From DATMNI01 sp035570275 (lineage in GTDB: Bacteria; Acidobacteriota; Terriglobia; Bryobacterales; Bryobacteraceae): a DNA stretch of 30,848 bases. Where the stretch lies: contig DATMNI010000172.1 of NCBI GenBank assembly GCA_035570275.1, positions 1-30,848 on the forward strand, read 5' to 3'. The translations under genes were made by a program, and so were the position numbers. The notes under the pieces were generated by a model. The model worked only from the letters and a program-made list of their open reading frames with translations. It had not been told where the DNA came from and made no database searches. Below, piece after piece: positions 16,123 to 24,687 of the stretch (its first letter is position 1; each line of letters opens with the position of its first letter).

Positions 16123-17331
16123 ATGGCATCCGGTACCCTAGTTCTGCCTACAGGCACCGTGGCTCCCGTTCGACGCACGAAATTCCTCGGCATGGCCGCC
16201 CTGGCCGTGGCGATCTCAATCCCCCTGGCCATTGCCATTCATGCGGGCGTATATGACTCGTTCATGGACAGCGCTCTCACGGGCTTCGGATTTTGGGGAA
16301 GCTTCGCCATTTATCTCTCGACGCGTCCCGGCCGGAAAGAGTGCGTCGCGACGGTTCTGCTGGGCACGCTGTTGCGCTTTGCATACGATCTCACGATCGG
16401 CGAGCGTGGCTATCAAGGCTCGGCGCTCATCGGGATGGGCACGTTTCTCGGATTTGCGAGCCTGGCCGCGCTGGCGCTCGGTTCGCTGCGTGAGGCGGAC
16501 GAGCGGCGCGCCATCTGCCGGCGCTCGCTAGTGGTGGTGGGGATTCTCATGTACGTGGGCGTTTGCCTGTCCTTCTACATCTCTTTCCTTAGGATGGCGC
16601 TGCCGTGGAAATACGACCACTACCTCTACTGCTTCGATGGGTCGCTGGGATTTCAGCCAAGCTTCGCCGCAGGCAGACTGCTTCTCGCCTTCCAGCCGTT
16701 GAACTGGATCGAAGCCATGATCTACAACAGCCTGGGTTTCTGGTTTTCGTTGGTGTATGCTCTTCACGCCAACACTCGCGCCAAGTACCCGCTGAACGTT
16801 TTGAAGCTGTTAATGGCCAACGCGGGGATCGGCTTTCTGCTTTACTTCATGTACCCGGCAATGGGGCCGAAATTTGCCTTCCCGTCATTCCCGATTCTGC
16901 CTGTGGTGGTGCGCCCGGCCGTGGTGGCGATGACCGGCATTCCTAATGCGATGCCATCGCTGCATTTTGGCGGTGCTCTGCTGATTTTCTGGTCTTGCAG
17001 GCCCTGGAAGTGGCTCCGGAGAATCACCGGCGCTTTTGCAATTCTCACCGCTCTCGCCACTCTGGGGTTAGGCGAGCACTATTTAATCGACCTGATCGTA
17101 GCCGCCCCTTATGCATTAGCCATCTTCGCGTTGGCCGCGGAGACGCCCGGGCGCAAACAAGCGCTGATGGCATGTCCGGCGATGGTTGCCGCATGGCTTG
17201 TTTTCCTGCGCATTGGCATATTCCACCCAGCGATCTCGTGGGCGTTCGCGTTGACCACGCTGGCCGCTGTCTTCGTGCTTGAGCGGCGGTTGGCCGCGCA
17301 GCTTTGGAGTCCCCAGGGCCGCAATGCCTGA
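16123..17331 (+). CDS. PAP2-superfamily membrane phosphatase / inositolphosphotransferase-like protein
   Basis: This 402-residue polytopic membrane protein ends its catalytic part with the PAP2 motifs: AMPSLHFGGALL (near residues 273-284) and GLGEHYLIDLIVA (near 316-328). These contain the conserved His nucleophile region and the general-acid His and Asp. This spacing and the EHYxxD form resemble the PAP2_3 (Aur1/Ipt1-like) group, which acts on lipid phosphates or transfers phosphoinositol head groups at the outer face of the membrane. The N-terminal ~250 residues add further membrane helices. The stop codon overlaps the ATG of the acyltransferase remnant by 8 nt, so the two genes were once a coupled pair. 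The ribosome site is weak. Confidence 0.85.
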   Translation: MASGTLVLPTGTVAPVRRTKFLGMAALAVAISIPLAIAIHAGVYDSFMDSALTGFGFWGSFAIYLSTRPGRKECVATVLLGTLLRFAYDLTIGERGYQGSALIGMGTFLGFASLAALALGSLREADERRAICRRSLVVVGILMYVGVCLSFYISFLRMALPWKYDHYLYCFDGSLGFQPSFAAGRLLLAFQPLNWIEAMIYNSLGFWFSLVYALHANTRAKYPLNVLKLLMANAGIGFLLYFMYPAMGPKFAFPSFPILPVVVRPAVVAMTGIPNAMPSLHFGGALLIFWSCRPWKWLRRITGAFAILTALATLGLGEHYLIDLIVAAPYALAIFALAAETPGRKQALMACPAMVAAWLVFLRIGIFHPAISWAFALTTLAAVFVLERRLAAQLWSPQGRNA

Positions 17332-17549
17332 TGGTCTGCAGGCCAGAATTCCGGCCCTGGACGGAGTTCGCGGTATCGCGATTCTGCTGGTGATCGCGTT
17401 TCATGCGCGTGGTATTCGCCAGCACCATGGAGATGCCGTTGCCCGTCTTCCGGGTTCTGGGCCTCGGATGGTCGGGAGTAGACCTGTTCTTCGCTCTTTC
17501 CGGATTTCTGATTCGGCCGCGCCCATCCGGAAACCTACCAGCGTGGTAA
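17324..17549 (+). pseudogene. Frameshifted, truncated acyltransferase-3 family gene
   Basis: The first frame from ATG 17324 reads IPALDGVRGIAILLVIAFH, the start of membrane O-acyltransferases (Acyltransferase_3, OafA/NodX-like). After about residue 26 that frame turns to nonsense. The frame one base further on continues with the next conserved block (VFRVLGLGWSGVDLFFALSG, then FLIRPRP) and stops at TAA 17547-17549. A single-base-type frameshift near 17400 and loss of everything after the first ~75 residues of a normally ~350-residue protein show decay. It overlaps the PAP2 gene end by 8 nt, the mark of an old operon. The following 199 bp to 17748 hold no gene and should contain the promoter of the cyclase gene. 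Confidence 0.85.
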
Positions 17550-17748
17550 GCAAGTCCAGCAACTGAAGGTACATGAAAACTTGGTAAAATCCCATTTTGT
17601 TCCTTAAGACGATGGATCGGCAGGTTCCCGGCTTTCCTTTAGCTCTGCCGCGATACGGCCGCGGTTTAGACAGTGCGCAGGTTCAGGCAGTTATAAGTTC
17701 GGCGAAATGGCACGGTCCGTAACGAAATTTTCGGGGGATGGGAGATAA

Positions 17749-18696
17749 GTGAGCTCGGCATCGGACCCATATCTGCTTCTTGAAAATGCCGGCCGCCGGT
17801 TCCCTCTGTCCAGCGGCCCGTCCTGGGCTATCGGGCGTGGCGACGGCTGCACGGTCATGCTCGATAGCCGGTCGGTCTCGCGCCTGCACGCGCTCATCCA
17901 GCGCAAAGATGCCGGCGACCTGGCCCTGGTAGATCTGGGCAGCCGCAACGGTTCGTTCGTGAACAGCCGGCGCGTCAGTTTTCCGGTAGTCCTCAACGAC
18001 AGGGACCGCCTGGTTTTCGGCGACCAGGAACTGTTGTTCCGAGACCCTTCGCATTCTGTTTCGGTCTTGCCGGTTCCGGAGACCGATACCCGGGACGCTC
18101 CCACCACGGCTCTGCACACGCAGAGTCTGGCGACCATCGTAGTGGTGGATATTCGGGATTTCACCACGCTCGCGCGCACCTTTTCCGAGGCGCTGCTTTC
18201 GCAGACCATCGGGACCTGGTTCCTGCGCGCCGGACAAATCACCCAACGCCTGGGCAGTTGGGCGCAAAAATATATCGGCGATGCGGTGATGGCGATCTGG
18301 GTCCACGACAATCCCGGCCACATCGAGCCGGACCTGCGGCGCGCCCTGCAGGCCGTGAGCGAGATCAACACGGCAACCGGCGAGATCAGCCGTACGCTTC
18401 CACTGCCCGCGCCCCTGCGCATCGGGGCTGGCGTGAATACCGGTCCGGCCATCATTGGCGGCACCGATTACACCGCGCTCGGCGACACGGTAAACGCCGC
18501 CTTCGGCCTGGAGTCCGCCACCAAGTCGATCGGTCTGGGCGTTGCCCTGGGCGAGCGGACCTACCAGGAACTGGCCTTGTCCGGCCAGTCAGTCTTCGTC
18601 CAGTGCGAGGTCGCCCTGAAAGGTTACGATGGCCCCAATACCGCGTGGGCCATCTCCTTCGAAGCCTTACAGGCATTCCTCAATCCGGCAGGGTGA
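17749..18696 (+). CDS. FHA domain-adenylate/guanylate cyclase fusion
   Basis: This is a 315-residue soluble protein. Residues about 7-97 are an FHA phosphothreonine-binding domain (WAIGRGDGCTVML, SVSRLHALI, LVDLGSRNGSFVN). Residues about 128-300 are a class III nucleotide cyclase domain. The metal-binding aspartates are Asp134 (VVDIRDF) and Asp178 (KYIGDAVMA), and Lys174 suits adenine recognition. The conserved Asn is Asn249 (LGDTVNAAF), but the transition-state arginine expected four residues later is Gly253. Activity may therefore be low or lost. The start is GTG with GGGAG just upstream. A cAMP or regulatory output triggered by a phosphorylated partner is the expected role. It precedes a sigma-54 activator gene by 426 bp. 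Confidence 0.9.
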   Translation: MSSASDPYLLLENAGRRFPLSSGPSWAIGRGDGCTVMLDSRSVSRLHALIQRKDAGDLALVDLGSRNGSFVNSRRVSFPVVLNDRDRLVFGDQELLFRDPSHSVSVLPVPETDTRDAPTTALHTQSLATIVVVDIRDFTTLARTFSEALLSQTIGTWFLRAGQITQRLGSWAQKYIGDAVMAIWVHDNPGHIEPDLRRALQAVSEINTATGEISRTLPLPAPLRIGAGVNTGPAIIGGTDYTALGDTVNAAFGLESATKSIGLGVALGERTYQELALSGQSVFVQCEVALKGYDGPNTAWAISFEALQAFLNPAG

Positions 18697-18784
18697 TGGC
18701 TTCGTGTGGGCAGGCCGCCACGCGCGGCGTCGGTCCAACGCCTGTTTAGTTTCTATCGCGAAACTGTCTTGCGTTGGAGAAGCA

Positions 18785-18882
18785 ACCACTCCCTAACGGT
18801 CGTGGCTCGGATGGCCTCGTTGACAACACCAGACTTCGCGTCGGAGCCGCGACCATTAATTAGCTTAGGCTTAGGGAGCGGT
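18785..18882. repeat. Palindromic repeat, family B (inverted pair, one arm interrupted)
   Basis: The left arm at 18785-18808 matches the reverse complement of the 24-bp family B unit at 22 of 24 positions. The right arm is split: GAGCCGCGACC at 18844-18854 and TTAGGGAGCGGT at 18871-18882, separated by 16 nt (ATTAATTAGCTTAGGC) that the other copies lack. The 426-bp space 18697-19122 otherwise holds no gene that I can support. Confidence 0.7.
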
Positions 18883-19122
18883 CTTACGGGCGGAGACCGA
18901 GATCGCGACAGAAACTATTTAGGGACCGATACTTTCCTTCGGCGTTTCGCCTGGCCGGATAAGCTGCACCCCCGTCACGTTGAGTGCGATTATCCCTCTT
19001 CTTTGCGGGCTTTGCGGCTTTGCGTGACAGTTTATTTGTTTTGACCCGGCCTTAGGTGTCCGCCAGCCCGGGGGCATTAAAGTTTTGGACGATTCTTCCG
19101 AAGAGTACTTCGAGGGGGCCTG

Positions 19123-20133
19123 ATGACGACCGTGCAAGACAGCCGCAAGATCTTCGCCAGTTCCACGATGCGCGAACTTCTGGAGCATGTGGACCGGGTC
19201 GCCAGCCGCGAATTCGCCGTGCTGATTACCGGCGAGACGGGTGTCGGCAAGGAAGTAATCGCCCGCCTCGTGCACCAGCGGAGCCGCCGCGCCGCATCTC
19301 CGTTCATCGACTTTAGTTGCGCGGCCATTCCGGAACAGCTCGTGGAGAGCGAATTGTTCGGATATGAACAGGGCGCCTTCAGCGGCGCACTCAAAACCAA
19401 GCCCGGGCTGTTTGAGCTGGCCCACGGAGGCACACTGTTTCTGGATGAGATTGGAGATCTTTCCAAGGCGGGCCAGGCCAAACTGCTGCGCGTGCTGGAT
19501 GGCACGCCCTACTACCGTCTGGGGGGAACACGGAAGGTCTGTTCGGACGCCCGGATTCTGGCTGCCACCAATCAGGGCCTGGAAGCGGCCGTGAAAGCCG
19601 GTTCGTTCCGCGGCGATTTGTATTATCGGTTGGCCGAGATCCGCCTGCAGGTTCCCCCGCTGCGCCAGCGGCTGGCCGATATCGCTCCGATGGCCGGCGA
19701 GTTTCTGGAGCAGGCGTCGCCCGGCTATCGCCTTTCACCCGATGCCATCAGGCTGCTGGAAGACAGTCCGTGGCCGGGGAATGTTCGCGAGCTGAGAAAC
19801 GCCGTGATCGCGGCGGCCCTGAGGAGCCCGTCGGGGGTGGTGACCGCCCAGGCATTCACCAGCGCCGCCGGCCTGCCTGACCCGGACCGGGCTCAATCGT
19901 TGGGCGCCATGGAGCGGACCCTCATACTGGAGACGCTTACCGCCACGGCCGGCAATCGCATGCGCGCCGCCGAAAGACTGGGCATTTCCCGGCGCACGCT
20001 GGGCCGGAAAATCCGGGAATACGGGAGCCCGTCTTCATCCGGGAGCGGTGGCATGTCTGCCGGCCTGGCGGCTCTCGATCGGGGCATCCAGGCATTTCAA
20101 AGCTCGGAGGAGCGGACGCTGCGCCAGGGCTGA
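19123..20133 (+). CDS. Sigma-54-dependent transcriptional activator without sensor domain
   Basis: This 336-residue enhancer-binding protein starts almost directly with the AAA+ domain. It has Walker A GETGVGKE (37-44), the sigma-54-contacting loop as GAFSGA (84-89, with Ser for the usual Thr), Walker B GTLFLDEIGD (103-112), and R-finger region FRGDLYYRL. A Fis-type helix-turn-helix follows (AAERLGISRRTLGRKIREYG, about 283-302), then a ~34-residue Ser/Gly-rich tail. No receiver, GAF, PAS or FHA domain precedes the AAA+ part. Like PspF, it may be controlled by a separate protein. The upstream FHA-cyclase is a candidate partner by proximity only. The start has GAGGGGG a few bases upstream. No convincing -24/-12 promoter was found nearby. 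Confidence 0.93.
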   Translation: MTTVQDSRKIFASSTMRELLEHVDRVASREFAVLITGETGVGKEVIARLVHQRSRRAASPFIDFSCAAIPEQLVESELFGYEQGAFSGALKTKPGLFELAHGGTLFLDEIGDLSKAGQAKLLRVLDGTPYYRLGGTRKVCSDARILAATNQGLEAAVKAGSFRGDLYYRLAEIRLQVPPLRQRLADIAPMAGEFLEQASPGYRLSPDAIRLLEDSPWPGNVRELRNAVIAAALRSPSGVVTAQAFTSAAGLPDPDRAQSLGAMERTLILETLTATAGNRMRAAERLGISRRTLGRKIREYGSPSSSGSGGMSAGLAALDRGIQAFQSSEERTLRQG

Positions 20134-20323
20134 CGGCCATAGGGCGCCTGGACCCGGAGGGTTTCCCGCTACCTGCTTATCGGCCGGCCGCTGGAAATCT
20201 CTCAGACCGTTGTCCGAAAATGGACGCCGCGTACCGAATCCGCACAGCCGTGCTTCGCCAGCGGTATTCCGTACCTTGTCCACCTGGGAAAAGCTGTGGC
20301 ACCCTGTGTGCTTGGTCTGTCCC

Positions 20324-22786
20324 ATGAACACTCTGTTCGGGGACATTCGGTACGCCATCCGCGCGATGCGGCAATCGCCGGGATTATATGGCCTGGTGCT
20401 CGGCATTCTGGCGCTTGGCATTGCTGCCAGCGTCTCGGTGTTCAGCCTGGTGGATGGCGTGGTGCTGCGTCCCCTGCCCTACCGCGATGCCGGGCGGCTG
20501 GTCGCCCTGCGGGCCTCGGCCACCAAGCCGCCGTTTGACTCCAACGGGTCCGTCGCCTACACCGATTTCCTGCAGTTTCAGGCGCAGGCCCACTCCTACG
20601 AAGACATCGCGGTGATGTACCGCGTCGGCTGGTCTCAGGTGGTGCTTGCCGGTCCGGGCAACCAAAATGGCGGTGAACGGGAGCGCGTGCGCGGCGGATT
20701 CGTCTCGCCGAACTTTTTCGCGATGTTCGGACGCGCGCCCATGCTGGGCCGGCTGTTCACGCCGGAAGAGAACCTGCGCGGCGAACGGGTGATGTTGATT
20801 GGCGAACGCCTGGCCGAGCGGCGCTTCGGCTCGCCCGCTGCGGCGTTGGGCCGCGACCTGCAGACCGACGGCGCCCGGTGGAGGATCGTGGGCGTAATGC
20901 CGTCCGATTTCCGCGTGCCTTACCTTGATTCGCAGCTTTGGGCCCCCGTTATGTCCCATCCGGAATGGAACGACAAAACAGAGCCGCAATCGCTGCAACG
21001 GGCCATGCGATGGGACTTGATGGCGCGGCTTCGGCCCGGGGTCGGCGCCGCCGCCGCGCAGTCCGAGGCGGATGTCATCTATGGCCGCCTCAAGCAGGAA
21101 GCGCCCGAGTATCACTTTGACCGGGCCATCGTGGTACCGCTGCGCCAACACTTCACCGGAGAGGCCAGGCGGCCGCTGACCATCCTGGCGGCGGCGGTGG
21201 CGTTGTTGCTGCTGATTGCGCTCGCCAACGCCGGCAATCTGCTGCTGGCGCGAGCGGCTGTCAGGCAGCGGGAGTTTGCGATTCGCGCCGCTTTGGGCGC
21301 CGGCACCGGCCGCCTGCTGCGCCAGTCGCTGGCGGAAACGGTCACGCTGTGCCTGCTGGCAGGGGCTGCGGGCGCGGCACTGGCGCTGCCGTTGGTGCGC
21401 GTATTGAAGTCCCTGGCGCCGGGCGGAACGCCGCGCCTGGATGAAGTCGGCGTCGATTTTCGTGTTCTGCTGTTTGCCGTGGCGATGAGCCTGGCAGCCG
21501 GCGTGTGTCTGGGCCTGGTGTCGGTTTTGCGGGGATTGCGCCGCTCCACCGAGGCGCTGCGCACCGCCGGCCGTTCCACCACGTCCGGCCGCGAGACGCG
21601 CCGGCTGAAGGACCTGCTGGTGGCATCCGAATTCGCGCTAGCGATGGTGCTGCTCACCGGTGCGGCCCTGCTGGTGCGCAGTTTCGTCGAGGTGATGAAA
21701 GTCGATTTGGGATTCCGGCCGGAGCACGTGCTGACTATGTGGGTGGAGGCGCCCGGACCAGAGCAGACGCTGTCCCAGTTCTACCGGCAGGCACTGGAGC
21801 GGATTCGCAATCTGCCCGGAGTGGCCGCCGCCGGCGCCTCCAGTTCCGTGTTCCAAGTCGGTCTCACCCGCACCCATGCATTGCGCCAGGTAGAGGGGCA
21901 TGCCACGGAGCCGGCCGAGAAGTGGGGAGCGCTGGAGTGGTCGCACATCAGCGGAGATTATTTCCAGGCGATGGGCATCCCGTTACTCCGGGGGCGCTAT
22001 TTCGACCAGCGCGATGTAGCGGATGCACCGCCGGTGGTCATCGTGAATGAGACCCTGGCACGCCGCTACTGGCCGGGGGAAGACCCCATTGGCAAGCGCC
22101 TCAAGGGCTATGACCCGCGCGGACCAAACGGCGGCGCCCACGACGACTGGCTGACGGTGGTCGGCCTGGTGGGTGATATGCGTGCCGCCGGCCGGGAGCG
22201 GACGCCGTTCTCACAAATCTACGAAGTTCAAGGGCAGCGCGTGGACACGACCCCCTTATTCGTCATTCGCACCGCGGGCGACCCGGTGCAACTGGCGGCC
22301 GCCGCGCGCGCCGCCGTTCGCGACACCAACCGGGCGGCCAGAGTCTCCAGCGTCAGCACCATGGAACATATGCTTGACGAGCAAGAGGGCCAGAGGCTGT
22401 TTCAGACCTGGCTCATCGGCGTGTTCTCAGCCTTGGCACTGGGCCTGGCGGCGCTCGGTGTCTTCGCCGTGATGCATTTCGCGGTAGCGGCCAAGACCCG
22501 CGAGATCGGCATCCGGATCGCCGTGGGAGCACGGGCGGCCGACATTCTCGGACTGGTGCTTAGCGACGGCGTGCGGCTGGCGCTGGCGGGCATTGCCGCG
22601 GGAGCACTGGCATCGGCGTGGACCACCGAGGCTCTGGCCGGCCTGCTTTTTGGAGTGAAACCCACCGATCCGGCGAGCTTTGCAGCGGCGGCCACGGTGC
22701 TGGCAACGGTAGCGGTTGCAGCCTGCTACCTGCCGGCGCGCCGGGCGGCGCGGCTCGATCCGGTGGCGGCGCTGCGCGAGGAGTGA
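20324..22786 (+). CDS. ADOP-type orphan ABC permease (MacB/FtsX-like)
   Basis: This 820-residue permease belongs to the acidobacterial duplicated orphan permease group (TIGR03434). It has two MacB periplasmic-core plus FtsX units in one chain, with about eight membrane segments. The N-terminal signature is DIRYAIRAMRQSPG, followed by a helix and the PLPYRDAGRLVALRA block. The C-terminus ends with RRAARLDPVAALREE, as is typical. No ATPase gene is adjacent, which fits the orphan description. Substrates are unproven. The open frame extends 276 nt further upstream and into the sigma-54 activator gene. The family N-terminus sets the start at ATG 20324, although no good ribosome site is visible. 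The 190 bp before it hold no other feature. Confidence 0.92.
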   Translation: MNTLFGDIRYAIRAMRQSPGLYGLVLGILALGIAASVSVFSLVDGVVLRPLPYRDAGRLVALRASATKPPFDSNGSVAYTDFLQFQAQAHSYEDIAVMYRVGWSQVVLAGPGNQNGGERERVRGGFVSPNFFAMFGRAPMLGRLFTPEENLRGERVMLIGERLAERRFGSPAAALGRDLQTDGARWRIVGVMPSDFRVPYLDSQLWAPVMSHPEWNDKTEPQSLQRAMRWDLMARLRPGVGAAAAQSEADVIYGRLKQEAPEYHFDRAIVVPLRQHFTGEARRPLTILAAAVALLLLIALANAGNLLLARAAVRQREFAIRAALGAGTGRLLRQSLAETVTLCLLAGAAGAALALPLVRVLKSLAPGGTPRLDEVGVDFRVLLFAVAMSLAAGVCLGLVSVLRGLRRSTEALRTAGRSTTSGRETRRLKDLLVASEFALAMVLLTGAALLVRSFVEVMKVDLGFRPEHVLTMWVEAPGPEQTLSQFYRQALERIRNLPGVAAAGASSSVFQVGLTRTHALRQVEGHATEPAEKWGALEWSHISGDYFQAMGIPLLRGRYFDQRDVADAPPVVIVNETLARRYWPGEDPIGKRLKGYDPRGPNGGAHDDWLTVVGLVGDMRAAGRERTPFSQIYEVQGQRVDTTPLFVIRTAGDPVQLAAAARAAVRDTNRAARVSSVSTMEHMLDEQEGQRLFQTWLIGVFSALALGLAALGVFAVMHFAVAAKTREIGIRIAVGARAADILGLVLSDGVRLALAGIAAGALASAWTTEALAGLLFGVKPTDPASFAAAATVLATVAVAACYLPARRAARLDPVAALREE

Positions 22787-22798
22787 GAATCAATGCTT

Positions 22799-22857
22799 GT
22801 GAGGCAGGTTGTTAGGGGCACCATCTGGGTCCGGCGGATTGCCAATCCGCCAGCCGC
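22799..22857. repeat. Palindromic repeat, family A (single unit)
   Basis: About 53 of 59 positions match the left half of the 150-bp element at 14141-14290, including the hairpin GGCGGATT-GCC-AATCCGCC (22833-22851). It starts 12 bp after the permease stop codon. The inverted second half is missing here. Confidence 0.8.
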
Positions 22858-22859
22858 TC

Positions 22860-22886
22860 CCGATGGCGCGACCTCGGCGGTTTTTT
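22860..22886 (+). terminator. Candidate terminator downstream of the ADOP permease
   Basis: An imperfect hairpin (CCGA...TCGG with an inner GG/CC pair, 22860-22877) is followed by CGG and six T (22881-22886). It is weak but well placed, just after the family A repeat. Confidence 0.4.
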
Positions 22887-22903
22887 CATTCGTGCTGAAA
22901 CAG

Positions 22904-23267
22904 CTAGCGCTAGCGGAACTTTCGCAAGTTTGAGAGACTCGGGCACCGGCGGAGAGGCCTAAAGGCCCGTCAACCAAGGGTACGCGTCCGACGCGCGCCG
23001 ATCCATCGCTAGATGAAGAATGATGAGGCGGGAGCGATAGGCGCCAGCGTCACCGCGAGTGTTCCGATAGCGCGGAAGAGCAGGAGTTCGGACGCTTGCG
23101 GTCAACGTACCCCCGCAAAGGCCAATTGATCATTCTTGACGATGTCACCGACCGCGCCGTGAATCAGGGTAAGCTTCATCTAGCACTTGGCGCGCATCCT
23201 GTCCAATGATTAAGGCTACACCGCGAAGAAAACATCAGTGGCTTTGCGAAAGTCCCGCTAGGGCTAG
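22904..23267. mobile_element. 364-bp MITE-like element with ~25-bp terminal inverted repeats
   Basis: The left end begins CTAGCGCTAGCGGAACTTTC (22904 onward). The reverse complement of the right end (23242-23267) begins CTAGCCCTAGCGGGACTTTC. The ends agree over about 25 bp with two substitutions and one extra A. Inside there is no long frame and no recognisable transposase, so this would be a non-autonomous or deleted insertion. I could not find a clear target duplication. Together with 23268-23561, which shows nothing I can support, it fills the 775-bp gap between the permease gene and wecB. Confidence 0.6.
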
Positions 23268-23561
23268 GGTAGGATAAACTCGGACGCCTGCGAAACTGAA
23301 TCGCTCCGGCCGGCGCCTCCCGCTGCCGCTGTTGCCTACCTGCGTTAAGTCAGGTGCCGCTGCGCTTGTGGATACTTCGCGGAGCAAGGCCACCGCAAGT
23401 TGGAGCGCACCTGGTCAACGAATGCGCCGCCCTGCTGCTGGTGCGTGGACTTGGCGCCTCCCGCTTGAGTCGCATCACGCGGCGATGCCAGGCACAACCG
23501 AGGTCTCGGGCGGCGGCAAGGGACATGGGGCCTGCATAACGCCGTGCTACGCTGGCGCTTG

Positions 23562-24683
23562 ATGATTCGCGTCCTCCTGGTCTTCGGCACCCGGCCGGAG
23601 GCGATCAAGCTTTGCCCCCTCTATCGGCAACTCGCCGCCAGCGAGGGTTTCGAAGCCAGGGTCTGCGTCACGGCGCAGCATCGCGCCATGCTCGACCAGG
23701 TGCTGGAAACTTTTCGGGTCACGCCGGACCACGACCTCGACCTGATGCTGCCGTCTCAATCGCTGGCGCAATCCACCGCGCGAATCCTGGCCGCTCTGGA
23801 ATCGGTGATTGCCGCCGACCGGCCGGACCTGGTCGTGGTGCAGGGCGACACCACTACCACCATGGCCGGAGCGATGGCGGCGTTCTATCAAAAGGCGCCG
23901 GTGGGCCACGTGGAAGCCGGCCTGCGGACGGGCGATATGTGGCAGCCGTTTCCCGAAGAGATGAACCGGGTGGTCACCACGCGCCTCGCCTCCTTGCATT
24001 TCGCGCCCACGGAATGGGCGGCGCGAAACCTGCTGGGTGAGGGCGTGGACGCGGACTCCGTCCACATCACCGGGAACACGGGCATCGATGCCGTCCTGCA
24101 AGTCAGCGGCGAACTGGCCGCCGGCAGCCTGCGCGGCCGCGAATGGCCGGACCTGGACCCTGCGCGAAAGCTCATCGCGGTCACCGCGCACCGCCGTGAG
24201 AGCTTTGGCGCGGGCTTCGAACAGATTTGTAACGCCCTGGCGCGGCTGGCGGCGCGGCCCGACGTGCAGATTGTCTACCCGGTGCATCGCAATCCCAACG
24301 TGTTGGAGCCGGTGACCGCGCGCCTGGCCGGTCTGCCCGGCGTGTTGCTGATGGAGCCGTTGGACTACGTTTCGTTTGTCGACCTGATGCGGCGCGCGTA
24401 TTTGCTGCTGACGGATTCGGGCGGCGTGCAGGAGGAGGGTCCGTCGCTCGGCAAACCCATCCTGGTGATGCGCGAGAAAACCGAACGGCCGGAGGCGGTG
24501 GAGGCGGGCACGGTCAAACTGGTCGGCACCGATGAGGACCGCATCGTAGCCGAGGCCGCGCGGCTCCTGGACGACCCCGCCGAATACGCCCGCGTGCAGC
24601 GCGTGCACAACCCGTACGGCGACGGCCATGCCTGCGAACGAATCGCCGCGGCGATCCGCCATCATTTTTCGAAAACTGATTGA
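23562..24683 (+). CDS. wecB: UDP-N-acetylglucosamine 2-epimerase (non-hydrolysing)
   Basis: This 373-residue cytosolic enzyme interconverts UDP-GlcNAc and UDP-ManNAc and supplies ManNAc for surface polysaccharides. All family landmarks are present: the N-terminal VFGTRPEAIKL, QGDTTTTMAG, the GHVEAGLRTGD block with its catalytic acidic residues, EEMNR, VTAHRRE, and the UDP-binding TDSGGVQEE...GKPILVMREKTERPE. The start is ATG 23562, because the family begins just before the GTRPE motif. An upstream GTG in frame (23544) is less likely. No strong ribosome site is seen. The last 21 codons lie in a 57-bp sequence repeated at 28794-29038, and the 3' end overlaps the convergent ATPase-TPR gene by 22 bp. 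Confidence 0.95.
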   Translation: MIRVLLVFGTRPEAIKLCPLYRQLAASEGFEARVCVTAQHRAMLDQVLETFRVTPDHDLDLMLPSQSLAQSTARILAALESVIAADRPDLVVVQGDTTTTMAGAMAAFYQKAPVGHVEAGLRTGDMWQPFPEEMNRVVTTRLASLHFAPTEWAARNLLGEGVDADSVHITGNTGIDAVLQVSGELAAGSLRGREWPDLDPARKLIAVTAHRRESFGAGFEQICNALARLAARPDVQIVYPVHRNPNVLEPVTARLAGLPGVLLMEPLDYVSFVDLMRRAYLLLTDSGGVQEEGPSLGKPILVMREKTERPEAVEAGTVKLVGTDEDRIVAEAARLLDDPAEYARVQRVHNPYGDGHACERIAAAIRHHFSKTD

Positions 24684-24687
24684 CGCA
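24631..24687. repeat. Left copy of the 57-bp repeat bounding the ATPase module
   Basis: The last codons of wecB plus four further bases match 28794-28833 joined to 29022-29038 at 47 of 57 positions in direct orientation. On plus it encodes CERIAAAIRHHFSKTD-stop. On minus it encodes LRQSVFEK-stop, nearly the same as the end of the deacetylase (LRQSILEK-stop). Confidence 0.85.

Noticed and set aside
17715..17748. Sigma-54 (-24/-12) promoter before the FHA-cyclase gene
   Set aside because: A TGGCAC occurs at 17709-17714, but the required GC at -12 is absent at the right spacing.
20048..20323. 92-codon N-terminal extension of the ADOP permease
   Set aside because: It would overlap the sigma-54 activator gene by 86 nt and lacks any family match, while the internal MNTLFGDIRYAIRAM start fits the family.
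23332..23562. Possible small gene before wecB
   Set aside because: Overlapping frames exist on both strands here with no ribosome site or family match; treated as non-coding.
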